DNA of 64,000 bases from Ascoidea asiatica (taxonomy: Eukaryota > Ascomycota > Saccharomycetes > Ascoideales > Ascoideaceae): contig BCKQ01000002.1 in assembly GCA_001600695.1 (NCBI GenBank), positions 2,289,351-2,353,350 of the forward strand, read 5' to 3'. Within the stretch, counting starts at the first letter, position 1. The number at the start of each line of letters is the position of its first letter. The notes below the pieces were generated by a model. That model worked only from the letters and a program-made list of their open reading frames with translations, ran no database searches and was not told the DNA's origin. A program made the position numbers and the translations under genes. This document shows, one piece after another, positions 31,156-41,463 of this stretch.

Positions 31156-32103
31156 ATTATGATTGATAAGAATTTCAATTTTTTTCTTATGATTTGATGA
31201 AAAAATTGAATATAATTTTAAAAATATAATTAAAATTAAAAAATTTATGAATAATTTTTTAATTATTTTTAATATAACTTTCTTAAATTTAAATATTATT
31301 GTTGATGAAAAAGATTTTAAATCTAAAAGGAAATTAAAAAGTATAAACTTGAACTTATTTTTATTTCTGTTTCCATTGTTATTGCTATTATTATTATTAT
31401 TGTTATGATTGTTATTGATATCACTGATTATAGTATTTGTATTTAAATTTGAAAATGTTTTATTTCTTTGATTTTGAGAAAGTTTTGTTGGAAATTTAAA
31501 ATTATTAAAGTTATTATTCAAATTAGTACTCATATTTGATAAATTTGGAGAAGAAATGAATTTTTTTTGATATGGAGATAAATTATTAAAATTATTAGAA
31601 TTATTAAAATTAGTATCTTCAGAATCTAAGATTGAAATTGAATTATATAAAAAAGGTTCTTTAATAGAATTTGAAATATTATAATTTTTAAAACTTTGTG
31701 GAGAAGAAGAAATTTCATTAATTGGAATATTTTTAATTTGATCAAATAAATATTCTAATTCATTTAATAATTCTCTTGCTTCATGAGTATCAGAAGCATA
31801 AGTTTTCATAGTTTTAATTAAATAAAAAATATAAATTTTTTTTGCTTTAGTTTTTGAAAAACCTTGATAAAATTTCCAAGCATCCCATTTTGTTTTTGTA
31901 TTTTCATCAAATTTTGAATTACCTAAAGGTCTATTTGGTAAAGTATAAATTATATCACCTTCAGTTGCTTGTTTATATAAACCATATAATTTAATTCTAT
32001 TTTCTATTGGAGGTCTTGGTAATGAACCATAGCCAGATCTTGTTGATAAAAGTTTTATTGTTTGAATTGCTTGATCAAATACTTTATCTATAGAATCTGA
32101 CAT
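30988..32103 (-). CDS. ATG37: Membrane-anchored acyl-CoA-binding protein (Atg37/ACBD5-like)
   Basis: A 371-residue protein starting at ATG 32103. Residues about 5-105 form an acyl-CoA-binding domain: FDQAIQTIKLL, then LYGLYKQATEGD (the ACBP signature with conserved Tyr/Lys) and KWDAWKFYQGFSKTKAKKIYI. The middle is Asn/Ser-rich. Near residues 255-305 lies a basic and hydrophobic stretch ending in a transmembrane helix (INFLILIIFLKLYSIF). A short poly-Asn-containing tail follows. This architecture matches Atg37/ACBD5, a tail-anchored peroxisomal protein needed for pexophagy in methylotrophic yeasts. Peroxisomal location and function are inferred. Other membrane-bound ACB proteins remain possible. 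Confidence 0.72.
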
Positions 32104-33146
32104 TTTTAAGATTAAAAGTTAGAAAGAGAAAAAAAAAAAAAAAAGTGATTAAATAATCTATTTATTTCATTATTTTTCTTTAATTACTTGATTAAATTAG
32201 TTTCAGGTGATTAAATTTATTCTGAATGAATTCGATTGCCTTTGGTTTATTGATGAATGACTTGTCGATTGAAAATGTTTATTAAATATTTATTTACCTT
32301 TCTAATCAAATTCTCAGCGTTAAAGTCCCAGAAGCAAGAAAAAGAGCCATAAACAGTTTAAAACTGTTCAAATATAAACAATTCAGAATTCAGATTACAA
32401 CAGCGTTAAAAGGGTTTCAATGGCGAACTCCAGCGGTTGAAGTCAAAAAGTAGCCTAAAAGGGAAATAAGTGGAAAGAGCCTTGCAACAGGAATAAATTT
32501 CAATTTCCTTAATGAAAGAATTGAAGAATTAAAGTAATAAAAATGAAGCAAATGGAACAGTCAGCCAATAAATGAATGAAGAAATATTAAATTAATAATC
32601 AAAATGAAGTGAGTGAAGAAATAATGGGTTATATGGGTCAATTCAAGGGGTATTTATAAGTATTTTGAATGGAGTAGGAGAGGGGGGTATGAAAGAAATG
32701 AATGTAACAATTATAATAAAATCTAATTCTAAATTATTAAATTGAATAAAGAATTAGATAAAAGAATTGATTGAGATTTAATCTTGTTTGAGCCAAAATA
32801 GGAACATTAAGTAATAAAATAAGTAATGTTAAGTTCCAGAGTGTTGTCAAACTGATAAATAGCTAAGTAGCTATGTAGTTAGTTAAGTAGGTTAATTAAG
32901 TTAAAGAATTTTACAGTTTTAGAATATTGAATATTAAATATTTAATATTAAATTTATGATTAATATATTATTAATAATATAATTTGATGATTTTGTGTTT
33001 TTATAATTTTGAAATATATCCATTAAATAAAGTATTTTACATAATTATTAAAATTATTTTTCAGGAACTGAATTGAGATAAAAAAAAAAAAAAAAAAAGT
33101 TTGTTAGTAAATTTGAATTCAAAAATAATTTGAATGAATTAAGTAA
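32104..33146 (-). promoter_or_regulatory. Upstream region of the ATG37-like gene
   Basis: About 1 kb between tandem minus-strand genes. A moderately GC-richer segment lies at about 32300-32480. It includes a perfect 17-bp palindrome, AACAGTTT-A-AAACTGTT (32352-32368). The part next to RPL12 is A/T-rich, with a poly-A run near 33079-33097 that probably belongs to the RPL12 3' end. No gene seen. Confidence 0.45.
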
Positions 33147-33653
33147 TTAATTGGTGAGAATATACATACTTTCAACTTCACCACTGTTAATTCCATCAAT
33201 TATATCATGAGGATTTTGGCCATCAACACGACAACCAATAGATTGAGCAGTACCTAAAATTTCTTTTGTAACTGAAGCTAAACATTTACCAAAAGATTTT
33301 TCAGTCATAGTTCTAGCTATTTCAATAACTTCATCTAAAGTAATATTACCATTATGTTTAACATTTTTAACTTTCTTTCTATCTCTTGGAGGTTCTTTTA
33401 AAGCAGTAATAAGTAAAGAAGAAGCAGATGGAACAACAGAAGCTTGAGCTTGTCTATTTTGAATTTTTAATTGAACAGTAACTTTAATACCTTTAAAATT
33501 TTTTGTTGCTTTTGCAATATCTTCACCAACTTTTTTTGGTGATAAACCTAAAGGACCAATTTTTGGAGCTAAAGCAGATGAAGCACCAACTTCACCACCA
33601 ACAGCTCTTAAATATAAATATTTAACTTCAGAAGGATCAAATTTTGGAGGCAT
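33147..33653 (-). CDS. RPL12: 60S ribosomal protein uL11 (Rpl12)
   Basis: A 168-residue protein matching the eukaryotic uL11 family along its whole length. [21 protein letters not shown], then [35 protein letters not shown] and the C-terminal [17 protein letters not shown] are all characteristic. uL11 forms the base of the ribosomal stalk with the GTPase-associated centre rRNA. No intron and no poly-Asn insertion are present, in contrast with neighbouring genes. Glycine codons are GGT almost throughout, as expected of a highly expressed gene in this genome. The divergent upstream gap contains two CACGTG sites and three ACCCGCAAA words. Confidence 0.97.
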   Translation of the reverse strand: MPPKFDPSEVKYLYLRAVGGEVGASSALAPKIGPLGLSPKKVGEDIAKATKNFKGIKVTVQLKIQNRQAQASVVPSASSLLITALKEPPRDRKKVKNVKHNGNITLDEVIEIARTMTEKSFGKCLASVTKEILGTAQSIGCRVDGQNPHDIIDGINSGEVESMYILTN

Positions 33654-33935
33654 TATGAGATATGTGAAAGATAATGAAAAATATAGTATTTAATGATATA
33701 TAATATCTACTTTTTTTTTTTTTTTTTTAATTCTTCTTCTTCTTTTAATAATATATTTCAATTTAACTATATTAAATTTAATCAAATTTAATTCTATCAA
33801 AATTATCAATGAACAAACAATAAACAGTGAATAAGAATTTAGCACTGAGAGTTGTTAGTGATTTCCTTACAGCGGTACATTGGTAAAGTGTTTAGAATGG
33901 TTAAGTGGATATTCAAGCCAGTGGTACAGCAGTTG

Positions 33936-34112
33936 GAGTACGAATACTCGTAAAACGGGAAAAACCCGCAAATGTGTTCCTGAAGAGAGCCACTCAGGCT
34001 GCTAAAGCTGTTTGGGCTCACCAGACAGGAACAGTATGAGAACCCGTGGGAAGTTTGCAGTGGTTGTAAAATCACAGGTACGATACAAGTAACCCGCAAA
34101 TAATCTTTTTTT
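33936..34112 (+). other. Candidate structured RNA or hairpin-rich regulatory segment
   Basis: Successive perfect stems are visible: GAGTA/TACTC (33936-33949), CGGG/CCCG (33956-33968), and an 8-bp TGTTCCTG/CAGGAACA stem (33975-33982 with 34026-34033) that encloses a 5-bp GAGCC/GGCTC stem (33987-33991 with 34015-34019). A T7 run at 34106-34112 could be a Pol III terminator. No known RNA family was recognised, and the region is also promoter DNA. Confidence 0.25.
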
Positions 34113-34420
34113 CTCTCAATTCCATACTGTTTCGAAGCGAGTAGTTCCCAATTGCACCAATAACAATATCTAAAGGCCCCGAATGACTGTTGGAATAAGA
34201 TGATCCCATAATACAAAACATACCCACAGTGGGCATCTTCCATTCAGACAGACGGTAAGAGACCCGCAAAAAATCCAAGCTTGAAAAAAATTGAAGAAAA
34301 GTGAAAAACAGAGCTCATCACGGGATCTTTGGATGTGAAAAGTAACACCGATTCCAGTTTGGGAACTACTTGGTGCTGTTACTCGAAAATTGAAATATGT
34401 ATTAGAAGCCCAGCAAGGAT

Positions 34421-34426
34421 CACGTG
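34421..34426. promoter_or_regulatory. CACGTG E-box
   Basis: Exact palindromic hexamer in the RPL12-divergent gap; a second copy is at 34566-34571. Cbf1-type factors act at ribosomal-protein promoters in several yeasts, so the location is suggestive. Confidence 0.4.
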
Positions 34427-34953
34427 CTGTCGCTTAGGGCTATTATTTATTTTTTTATTTTTTTAAACCCTGAATAGGACAAAATAATTTTAGGTCAATA
34501 AATATATAATTCAGGGCATGCTGTGTCCTAATAGTAAAACCTTATTTGGGGTGGTTTGATTCCAACACGTGCTTGTTTTTCTATTCCGACCGAGTGATTA
34601 TTTACTTTACTTTTGGGCATTCAGTCCGAGGTTGGATATTACCTGTTTTGAGCATGCTTACAAAGTGAGTATTTTGTAATTCTGAGAAACTTCTTCCATA
34701 AAAACTAACTTTAAAGATCTAGAAAATAAATAAGAATTAGAATTAAACAATAAAATTATAAGCATTTAATAATAAATCATAAATAGTAAATAATAAATAA
34801 ATAAATAATAACTAATAAAACATATATAAAATAAAATAAAATAACATAACAAATAAAGAATAATATCATCCTTTGATAATATTCTATTCCTATCTATATA
34901 TATATATATATATATATATATAACATTATCATATTTATATTAATTAATTTGAA

Positions 34954-35338
34954 ATGAAATTAGAAGATGCTCATGAATTCTTTGCTAACAATTTTACTGT
35001 TCAAGGAGAAACTGTAACTAATGAAACAATGGATTTTTCAATTGATTTTCTTGGTGAATTAATAAATTCAACAACTTCATTATCTAATATTGATACTTCA
35101 AATTTAAATTTAAATTCAAATTCAAATTCAAATTCAAATTCAAATTCAAATTCAAATTCAAATTCAAAATCTTATTCCCATTCTCATTCTCATTCTCATT
35201 CAAATTGTGATAATCAATCAAAATCTCATACTCATTCTCATTCTCATAATATAAGCAATGATCAAGAATTCAGCAATAACCATATTAATGATGATAATGA
35301 TGATGACGAAGAAGAAGAAGAAGATGATGATGAAGATG

Positions 35339-35384
<46 letters not shown>

Positions 35385-35729
35385 AGAAATCGATGATGAT
35401 GAAATTGATGAAAATTCAATAAAAGCAGAAATTTTAAATAATTATTTCTTAAATTCAGGTAATTTAAATCTTGATCAAATGTCAATAAATACAATAACTC
35501 AAGTTAGTCAAATGGCATCAAATTTATCAAATTTAAGTAATTTAAATAATTTATCAAATTTACAAAATTTAACAAGTTTACAAAATTTACAAAATATTAC
35601 TAGTATTTCAAATATTTCAACTTTAACTAATTTACAACAAGATTTAGATAAACATTTTATATCTTCAATGAATTCAATTAGTTTATCAAATCTTAAAAAT
35701 ATTAAAAATCAAAAAATTAAAAATAATAA

Positions 35730-35780
<51 letters not shown>

Positions 35781-36708
35781 GAATAAAAGTTCCATTAACT
35801 TTAAATCCGTGAATTCCATAAATAATAACACTAACACAAACATCACCGCTACAAATAGTACAATTAATACTAATACTAGTAATAATACTCGTAATAATAC
35901 TAGTAATAATAACGGAGTAAAATTTAATACTGCAAATAATAATTCAATTTCAAAAACAAATGTAAAACAATTGAATGAATCTAAATCAATTACAAAAGAT
36001 AATATTATAAATAATAACATAAGTAATAAAGAAAAAGAGAAATCAAAAGAAAAAGAAAAAGAAAAAGAAAAAGAAATCATAAAAGAAAAAGATAATATAA
36101 AAGAGATTATAAAAGAAAAAGAAATTTTAAAACATAAACAGGATTTACAAAATAATTCATCATCTTCAAATAATTTAATAAATAATATATCTTTTAATTC
36201 AGATAATTCAAATATAAAATCAAATACAATTATAAATAATAATAATTCTTCAAGTAATACTAATACAATTAAAAGTAAAAGTAAAAGTTCAAAGAAGAAA
36301 AATAAAAAGAAAATAAAATCTTCAAGTAATAATCAAAAAACAATTAATAATACTAATAATAATAGTAATAATATGAATAGGAATACGAATAGTAGTGGAA
36401 ATTGTGGTAGTGGAATATATTGTTTATTTTGTGAATATGAAGTAATTTATGGTAGTAAACCAATAAATTTAATTAAATGGTATGAAAATAGACTTAGATA
36501 TCAAGAAGAATTTAAGAAAAAAAGAAATCAAAGAAAAAGAAATCGTAATATTGGTAATAATTTAAATTCTAATGATAATGAAAATTTACAATGTGATTGT
36601 AATGAATGTTTAAAAAAAAGAAGAGAATTTGTTGAAAAATTATTACCAAATTTACCACAAAATAATATTAATATTTCTACAAGATCTCAAACAAGTAATA
36701 TTAGTTAA
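34954..36708 (+). CDS. Asn/Ser-rich protein with C-terminal cysteine module, unrecognised
   Basis: A 584-residue protein. The N-terminus MKLEDAHEFFANNFTV is followed by Asn-Ser then Ser-His dipeptide tracts (about 50-100), an Asp/Glu-rich acidic block (about 112-128), poly-Asn and Leu-Ser-Asn-Leu repeats, and a Lys/Glu stretch (about 350-390). The only structured-looking part is C-terminal (about 485-565): SGIYCLFCEYEVIYG, INLIKWYENRL, a Lys/Arg helix, then CDCNECLKKRREFVEKLLPNLP. The pattern C-X2-C ... C-X-C-X2-C suggests a zinc-binding module. It vaguely recalls the Nst1-type salt-tolerance regulator C-terminus, but I would not assign it. Intracellular, probably regulatory; function unknown. 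Confidence 0.75.
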
Positions 36709-37031
36709 ATTTTCATTTGTCTTTAGGATTTACAATATACAATATATATATGTATGTATATATTATTTAAGTAATAAAAGAAATGAAATTTTATTAAATT
36801 TGTAAAACTATTAAGTAATTAAAGATTAGATTAAACAGTAAATTATATTAGATAATTATTAGATATTAGATTAATGAAGATTAAGTAAGTAAGGTATTAT
36901 AAAACAAAATATATATATATATATATATGAGATATGAAATAAAAGAGATTAAATTAAGTTAAAAGGTAGAATAAGATGAGTAATGTAGTAAGTATAGTAG
37001 TAATTTAGTAATAATACAGAATAATTTAAGA
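36709..37031. other. Convergent intergenic region (Asn-rich gene / SUR2)
   Basis: About 320 bp of AT-rich DNA with TA dinucleotide runs (36737-36762, 36910-36928). Nothing else seen; no GC-rich island. Confidence 0.6.
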
Positions 37032-38114
37032 TTAATTATTTTTTTTAATTTCTATACCATTATTATCAAAATCATCTTCATCACTTGTAGTACTAAAACA
37101 ATTTTTATTTTGTTGTTCTTGTTCTTGTTGTTGTTTTTGTTTCATTAATCTTTCATTTTTTTTAATTAATAAATTATTTTGTCTATTTTTTAAATATTCT
37201 TTATATTTTTTTAAAGTAATTTTTTTTTGATTTTTTTTATATTCTTCAATACCTTTAAATCTAGTATTAAATATACCATCCCAAAATATAAAAAAAGGTT
37301 GAGAAAAATTAGTTTTTATACCAAAATGTTGATGATGAATATCATGATATAAAGAATTATTTGGAAAAATTATTTGAAATGGATCAAAAGGTAATGAATA
37401 ACCACAATGATCATCAACAGTTTTTATAGTTGCAAAAGTATATAAAAAAATACATTCTCTTTGTGATAAATTTGTTAAAATTGAAGAAATTCCAGTACCT
37501 AAAGTATCTAAAAGGAAACCTTCTATAGGATTATTATATAAAGCACCAAAAGCATATGGTACATATAATTTATGATGACGAGAATGAAAATTTTTATATA
37601 AAAATTTATTTAAATGCATTAATCGATGTAAAAAAAATTGCCAAGTATCAATAATAATAAAAGCAATAAAAATTTTTAAAAATGAATAAAAATAATTATA
37701 ATAAAAGAAAATTAAAGAATTTGGAAAAATTGGTAAAAATTTTTTAATTTTCCACATTTGATAATTTTCATAACCTGTCATTTGAATTGGATTAATTTTA
37801 TAAAATAAATAACCAATAATTGATTGAATAAAATGTTGAAAAATTACTTCAATTATAACATTTGATAAAGAAACTTTATTTCTTTTTAAAACTTCATTTG
37901 GTGGATGAATTCTATACATTTCAGCTAATTGATTTTTATCAATAATATAAAAAATAGTTGAAATTAACCAATAAAATAATATTGGAGATATTAAAGCAGT
38001 TATACCATCTGGAATACCATTAATTAATTCTGGTTTTGGAGATAAATAAGTTGAAGGTGGAATTGAAGTTAATAAAAGAGTATTATTTGAATATAATTCT
38101 TTTAATTGAAACAT
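37032..38114 (-). CDS. SUR2: Sphinganine C4-hydroxylase (Sur2)
   Basis: A 360-residue ER membrane protein of the fatty-acid hydroxylase (di-iron) superfamily. The three histidine boxes are intact: HRLMH (about residue 162), HSRHH (about 175) and HDIHHQ (about 256). Between them lie the Sur2-specific segments YVPYAFGALYNNPIEGF, LDTLGTG and IKTVDDHCGYSLPFDPFQ. Three to four hydrophobic segments precede the first box. Sur2 hydroxylates dihydrosphingosine to phytosphingosine, or dihydroceramide to phytoceramide. The length is close to the family norm plus a Gln/Glu-Lys-rich C-terminal tail. Start at ATG 38114. The upstream gap carries a strong GC-rich island, suggesting a dedicated promoter. Confidence 0.95.
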   Translation of the reverse strand: MFQLKELYSNNTLLLTSIPPSTYLSPKPELINGIPDGITALISPILFYWLISTIFYIIDKNQLAEMYRIHPPNEVLKRNKVSLSNVIIEVIFQHFIQSIIGYLFYKINPIQMTGYENYQMWKIKKFLPIFPNSLIFFYYNYFYSFLKIFIAFIIIDTWQFFLHRLMHLNKFLYKNFHSRHHKLYVPYAFGALYNNPIEGFLLDTLGTGISSILTNLSQRECIFLYTFATIKTVDDHCGYSLPFDPFQIIFPNNSLYHDIHHQHFGIKTNFSQPFFIFWDGIFNTRFKGIEEYKKNQKKITLKKYKEYLKNRQNNLLIKKNERLMKQKQQQEQEQQNKNCFSTTSDEDDFDNNGIEIKKNN

Positions 38115-39027
38115 TTTATTAAGTTATTATAGATTAAGATTTATTGAAGAATGAATGAATAAATGAATGAATGAATGAATGAATGAATGAATAGAATGTA
38201 AGTATGTATTTGAATAATAATGAGGGATAAAATTGTAGTATTTATATAAAATTTTTTAATTTTTTTTTTTTGAAATAATGAGAATGTTAAAATGATTTGT
38301 AATTGAAGTAAAGTGATTAGAATGAAATATTTTAATGAAATAGTTCAATGAATTAGTTTAATGAAATATTGAAATATTGAGAATATCAGTTGATTGATAA
38401 GAGGAGTTAAGTGTTTTTAGATGGGAAAGAGAATATTTATATCATTTTAAAAGAATAATAAATAATAATAAGTAATAGTAAATAATAATAAAAGGGTAGT
38501 GATAATAGTAATAGTATTTAGTAGGTGTGACAGTTGTGGCAGCAGAAGCAGTGAACAGTAAATAATAGTAGTAAATAGTGCTAACTTCTGTACTGCTGTC
38601 ACAAGCTTACCGACCCCCAAGCAATTACTGCTAACGTTACTACCACAGTACTGCTACTACAACTATCTCTGAGAATCCAGTGAGAAGTGCGTAGTAAGTA
38701 CAGTAGTAAGTAGTAGCAGCAGTAGTGAAGTGAGCAGTGGAGCCACGGATCCGAGTCTCCCGCAGCGCCACACGGGCACTTTCAAGGCGGCCACACGCCA
38801 CACGCCACACACAAAACAAGTACAGGACAGAGACCAGATACACGGTCGCCCTTGCTTGCTTTTTCCATGCTTACTTCCTTGTTATGTAATCATCGGTTCC
38901 CATTGAACCCATTTGAAACCACTGATCTGGGTATTCTTGAATATTACTACTGTTTTATATATTTTATTCATTTTGTTCTATGTACACCAATATCAATTAC
39001 ATTTGTAACCATTTACCACTTTATCAC
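38115..39027 (-). promoter_or_regulatory. SUR2 upstream region with GC-rich island (about 38560-38860)
   Basis: About 910 bp between tandem minus-strand genes. It includes a TGAA/AATG microsatellite (about 38151-38193), runs of AATAATAG and AGTAGTA-type units, and a GC-rich block (line 38761-38820 is about 63 % G+C) with tandem CACACGC words near 38794-38810. The plus-strand frame running through 38852-39658 is a shadow of MHR1. Confidence 0.5.
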
Positions 39028-39945
39028 TTATATACTTGCATTCTTCAAATTACTTTTATTCTTATTGCTCATTAATATTGCATTGTCTTTACCACTGGTA
39101 CTTTTACTATTACTTTTACTATTACTTTTACTCTTACTTACAACTTTCTTACCATTGGCTTTTCCATTGGATTTACCATTGGATTTACCACTAGTTTTAC
39201 TTTTACTATTCAATTTCTTAATTGGTTTACCATTTTTATTAGTCTTTGTAATATTTTTAATTTTACTTTTAATAGCTTTAATACCTTGTTTAACTTTATT
39301 ATTAGAATCTTTTAATTCTTCAACTTCTTCAACTTCTTCAGCTTCTTCAGCTTCTTTATTTTTTTTAAATTCTTTAAGTGAATTTTCACTTAATTGTTTT
39401 AATAATGGAAATTCTTCTCTTGGATTAATAATTTCTAATTTTTCATGTTTAACAAAATTTAAATTCCAATATTTATCATCTCCTTTTCTCCATAAATTTT
39501 CCCAAATTATTTTACATTTTTTAATTGGTTTTAATTCTTCAATAATTGTTGATAAATCTGCAATTGCTTCTTGTGAATATGTTGGTCTATATTGTCCTGA
39601 ATACCAAATATTTCCAAATTCATTCCTTTTTCTTAATAATCCATTCTCTTTTTTATGACTAATTTCTCTCATATATCTTAATTTAATTAATCCATTATAT
39701 GCTTCATTACTAATTTTATAATTTGAAAAATTAACAATTGCCATAATACGCCAAATATCTAATCTTTTATTTGGTATTCTATTTTCCCAATTTGGTCTTG
39801 GAAATAATTTTTTAATTTGATAATTACTAAAATTTGGTATTTGTGAATAAATAACTTGTCCACTTTCTAAATTTCTAAATAAAAAAATTTGTGGTCCAAA
39901 TTTATTATTCTCTAACCATTTTCCTGTACGAAATCTACTCGCCAT
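39028..39945 (-). CDS. MHR1: Mitochondrial large-subunit ribosomal protein mL67 / Mhr1
   Basis: A 305-residue protein. The ATG at 39945 gives MASRFRTGKW; the frame upstream has only a GTG. Diagnostic stretches are FLFRNLESGQVIYSQIPNFS, LFPRPNWENR, RRDIW-like RLDIWRIMAIVNF, LRKRNEFGNIWYSGQYRPTY and WRKGDDKYWN. All are shared with Mhr1, which is both a structural mitoribosome protein (mL67) and a factor in mtDNA recombination and inheritance. The C-terminal third is an extra Glu/Ala- then Lys/Ser-rich low-complexity tail not typical of the family. The gene is divergent from another mitoribosomal gene across a 361-bp shared promoter. Confidence 0.93.
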   Translation of the reverse strand: MASRFRTGKWLENNKFGPQIFLFRNLESGQVIYSQIPNFSNYQIKKLFPRPNWENRIPNKRLDIWRIMAIVNFSNYKISNEAYNGLIKLRYMREISHKKENGLLRKRNEFGNIWYSGQYRPTYSQEAIADLSTIIEELKPIKKCKIIWENLWRKGDDKYWNLNFVKHEKLEIINPREEFPLLKQLSENSLKEFKKNKEAEEAEEVEEVEELKDSNNKVKQGIKAIKSKIKNITKTNKNGKPIKKLNSKSKTSGKSNGKSNGKANGKKVVSKSKSNSKSNSKSTSGKDNAILMSNKNKSNLKNASI

Positions 39946-39972
39946 TTTACCCACTATTCTATTTCTACTTTA

Positions 39973-40009
<37 letters not shown>

Positions 40010-40229
40010 GTAAGGATATTGCTAAATAGATATATGATTATACTCAATAGATATTATATAGATATTAAATAGATATATTAATTAAATAATATGTCTGCGA
40101 CTGTTTAAATCTTTTGATCAAATTTAATGAAAAATATACTAATTTCCGGGTAACCCATTTACTTTTTTATATTCACCGTATAATAATTTATTAAATTTTT
40201 CAATTTCAATATATCTATCTATCTCTTCA

Positions 40230-40263
<34 letters not shown>

Positions 40264-40306
40264 TAATGGAATATAAAATTAAAATAAATATAAAAAATTT
40301 ATAAAA
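39946..40306. promoter_or_regulatory. Shared divergent promoter of two mitoribosomal genes
   Basis: A 361-bp gap between MHR1 and the mS42/mS43-type gene. It contains a TA run (39977-40007), ATAGATAT repeats, the Reb1-type site at 40146-40153 and an AAT run at about 40230-40262. No GC-rich island, unlike most other promoter gaps here. Confidence 0.6.
40146..40153. promoter_or_regulatory. Reb1-type site CCGGGTAA
   Basis: Exact match to the Reb1 consensus (TTACCCGG on the minus strand), placed between two divergent mitoribosomal genes. Reb1 is known to create nucleosome-free regions at divergent promoters. Binding here is inferred. Confidence 0.55.
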
Positions 40307-40511
40307 ATGAGTAAATATTTAAATAAAAATTTATTATTCAATTCAAATATTTATTCAAAAAGATTTTTACATTCTTTACCACAAATTAAACATATTGATG
40401 AATTTAAAAATATTGGTATAAATGGTTTATTTTCAAAAAATGGTTTAAATAATATTTGGTATAATAGAGCTCAATATTATATTGATAATTTAAATAATTT
40501 AATTCAAAATG

Positions 40512-40558
<47 letters not shown>

Positions 40559-41395
40559 TTTTTAAATAATCTTTCAATTGATTCAATTATTCAATTATAT
40601 TCAAAAGATTCTTCAAAAGAAAAAATTTTTAAAAATGCTTCAATTTTATATAATTTAAATTTTTTTATGAATTCAATTAATATTATTCAAAATAATAATT
40701 TAATTAATATTCCAATTAAACAAAATTCAAAAGATTTTTTAAAAACTCCAAATTTAAATTCAAATTTATTAAATATTCCTCAAAATGAAAAATTAAAAAA
40801 ATGGATTATTTCTTCATTTGGTTCAATTCTTGAATTTAAAACTTTATTAATAAATTCTTCTTTAGGTATTAAAGGTGATGGTTTTACATGGTTAGTTGCA
40901 AAAAAAATGAAATCTGAAAAAGAAAATGCTTTTAATCATTTATATATTATTAATACTTTTAATTCTGGTCAACCAAATGATTCTCATTCAATACATTTAA
41001 ATAATTTAAAATTATTAAATGAAAAATTAAAAATTGAAAAAGAAAAAGAAAATGAAAGTCAAAATTTAGATTCAGATTCAGATTTAGATTCAGATTCAGA
41101 TTTAGATTCTGATTTAGATTTAGATCTAGATTCTTCTTCTTCTTCATATTCAACTTCTTTATTATATAAATCTTTTGATGAAGCAAGAAATGATTTTTAT
41201 AATTCTCAAAAAAATGATTATGTACCTTTACTTGCAATAGATTCTTCTCCAAAAGCTTATTTAACTGATTATGGTGTTTTTGGTAAAAAACTTTATTTAG
41301 AAAGAGTTTGGAATGCAATTGATTGGAATTTTGTATTTAATAGACTTCCACAAACTATTGTATCAAATGAAATTAATGAAAATTATAAATTTTAA
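40307..41395 (+). CDS. Mitochondrial small-subunit ribosomal protein of SOD-like fold (Rsm26 or Mrp1; mS42/mS43)
   Basis: A 362-residue protein. The basic N-terminus ends in RFLHSLPQIKH, a typical mitochondrial presequence junction, followed by NGLFSKNGLNNIWYNRAQYYIDNLN. The body recalls the Fe/Mn superoxide-dismutase fold: KKWIISSFGSILEFKTLLI, GIKGDGFTWLVAKK and, near the end, LAIDSSPKAYLTDYGVFGKK then YLERVWNAIDWNFV. Metal ligands of true SOD are not conserved, as in the mS42/mS43 heterodimer of yeast mitoribosomes. A pure-AAT poly-Asn tract (about residues 69-84) and an Asp/Ser repeat (about 255-280) are inserted. Which of the two paralogues it is cannot be decided. Shares a promoter with MHR1 and converges on the HAD gene. 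Confidence 0.78.
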
Positions 41396-41463
41396 ATATA
41401 AATTTTATATTTATGTATATAGAAATAAAAAAATTAAAAATGCTCAATTAATTAATTAATTAA

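Larger units (their letters stand above)
33654..34953. promoter_or_regulatory. Divergent region between RPL12 and an Asn-rich gene; GC-richer block about 33840-34640
   Basis: A 1.3-kb gap. T-runs and T-rich DNA flank RPL12 (33710-33750). The block 33840-34640 is clearly less AT-rich than the surroundings and holds predicted stems (33936-34033), three copies of ACCCGCAAA (33964-33972, 34092-34100, 34262-34270), ATCACGGGATC (34317-34327) and CACGTG at 34421-34426 and 34566-34571. Short frames in the block on the minus strand overlap each other and resemble nothing. It ends in AT microsatellites (TA run near 34898-34922). Confidence 0.55.

Noticed and set aside
33839-34278. 134- and 68-codon minus-strand frames near RPL12
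   Set aside because: Mutually overlapping, Cys/Tyr-rich, no homology recognised; the region is better explained as promoter or possible RNA.
38852-39658. 268-codon plus-strand frame rich in Leu/Ser
   Set aside because: It lies antisense to MHR1 and its hydrophobic composition is the complement of the Lys/Glu/Ser-rich MHR1 tail.
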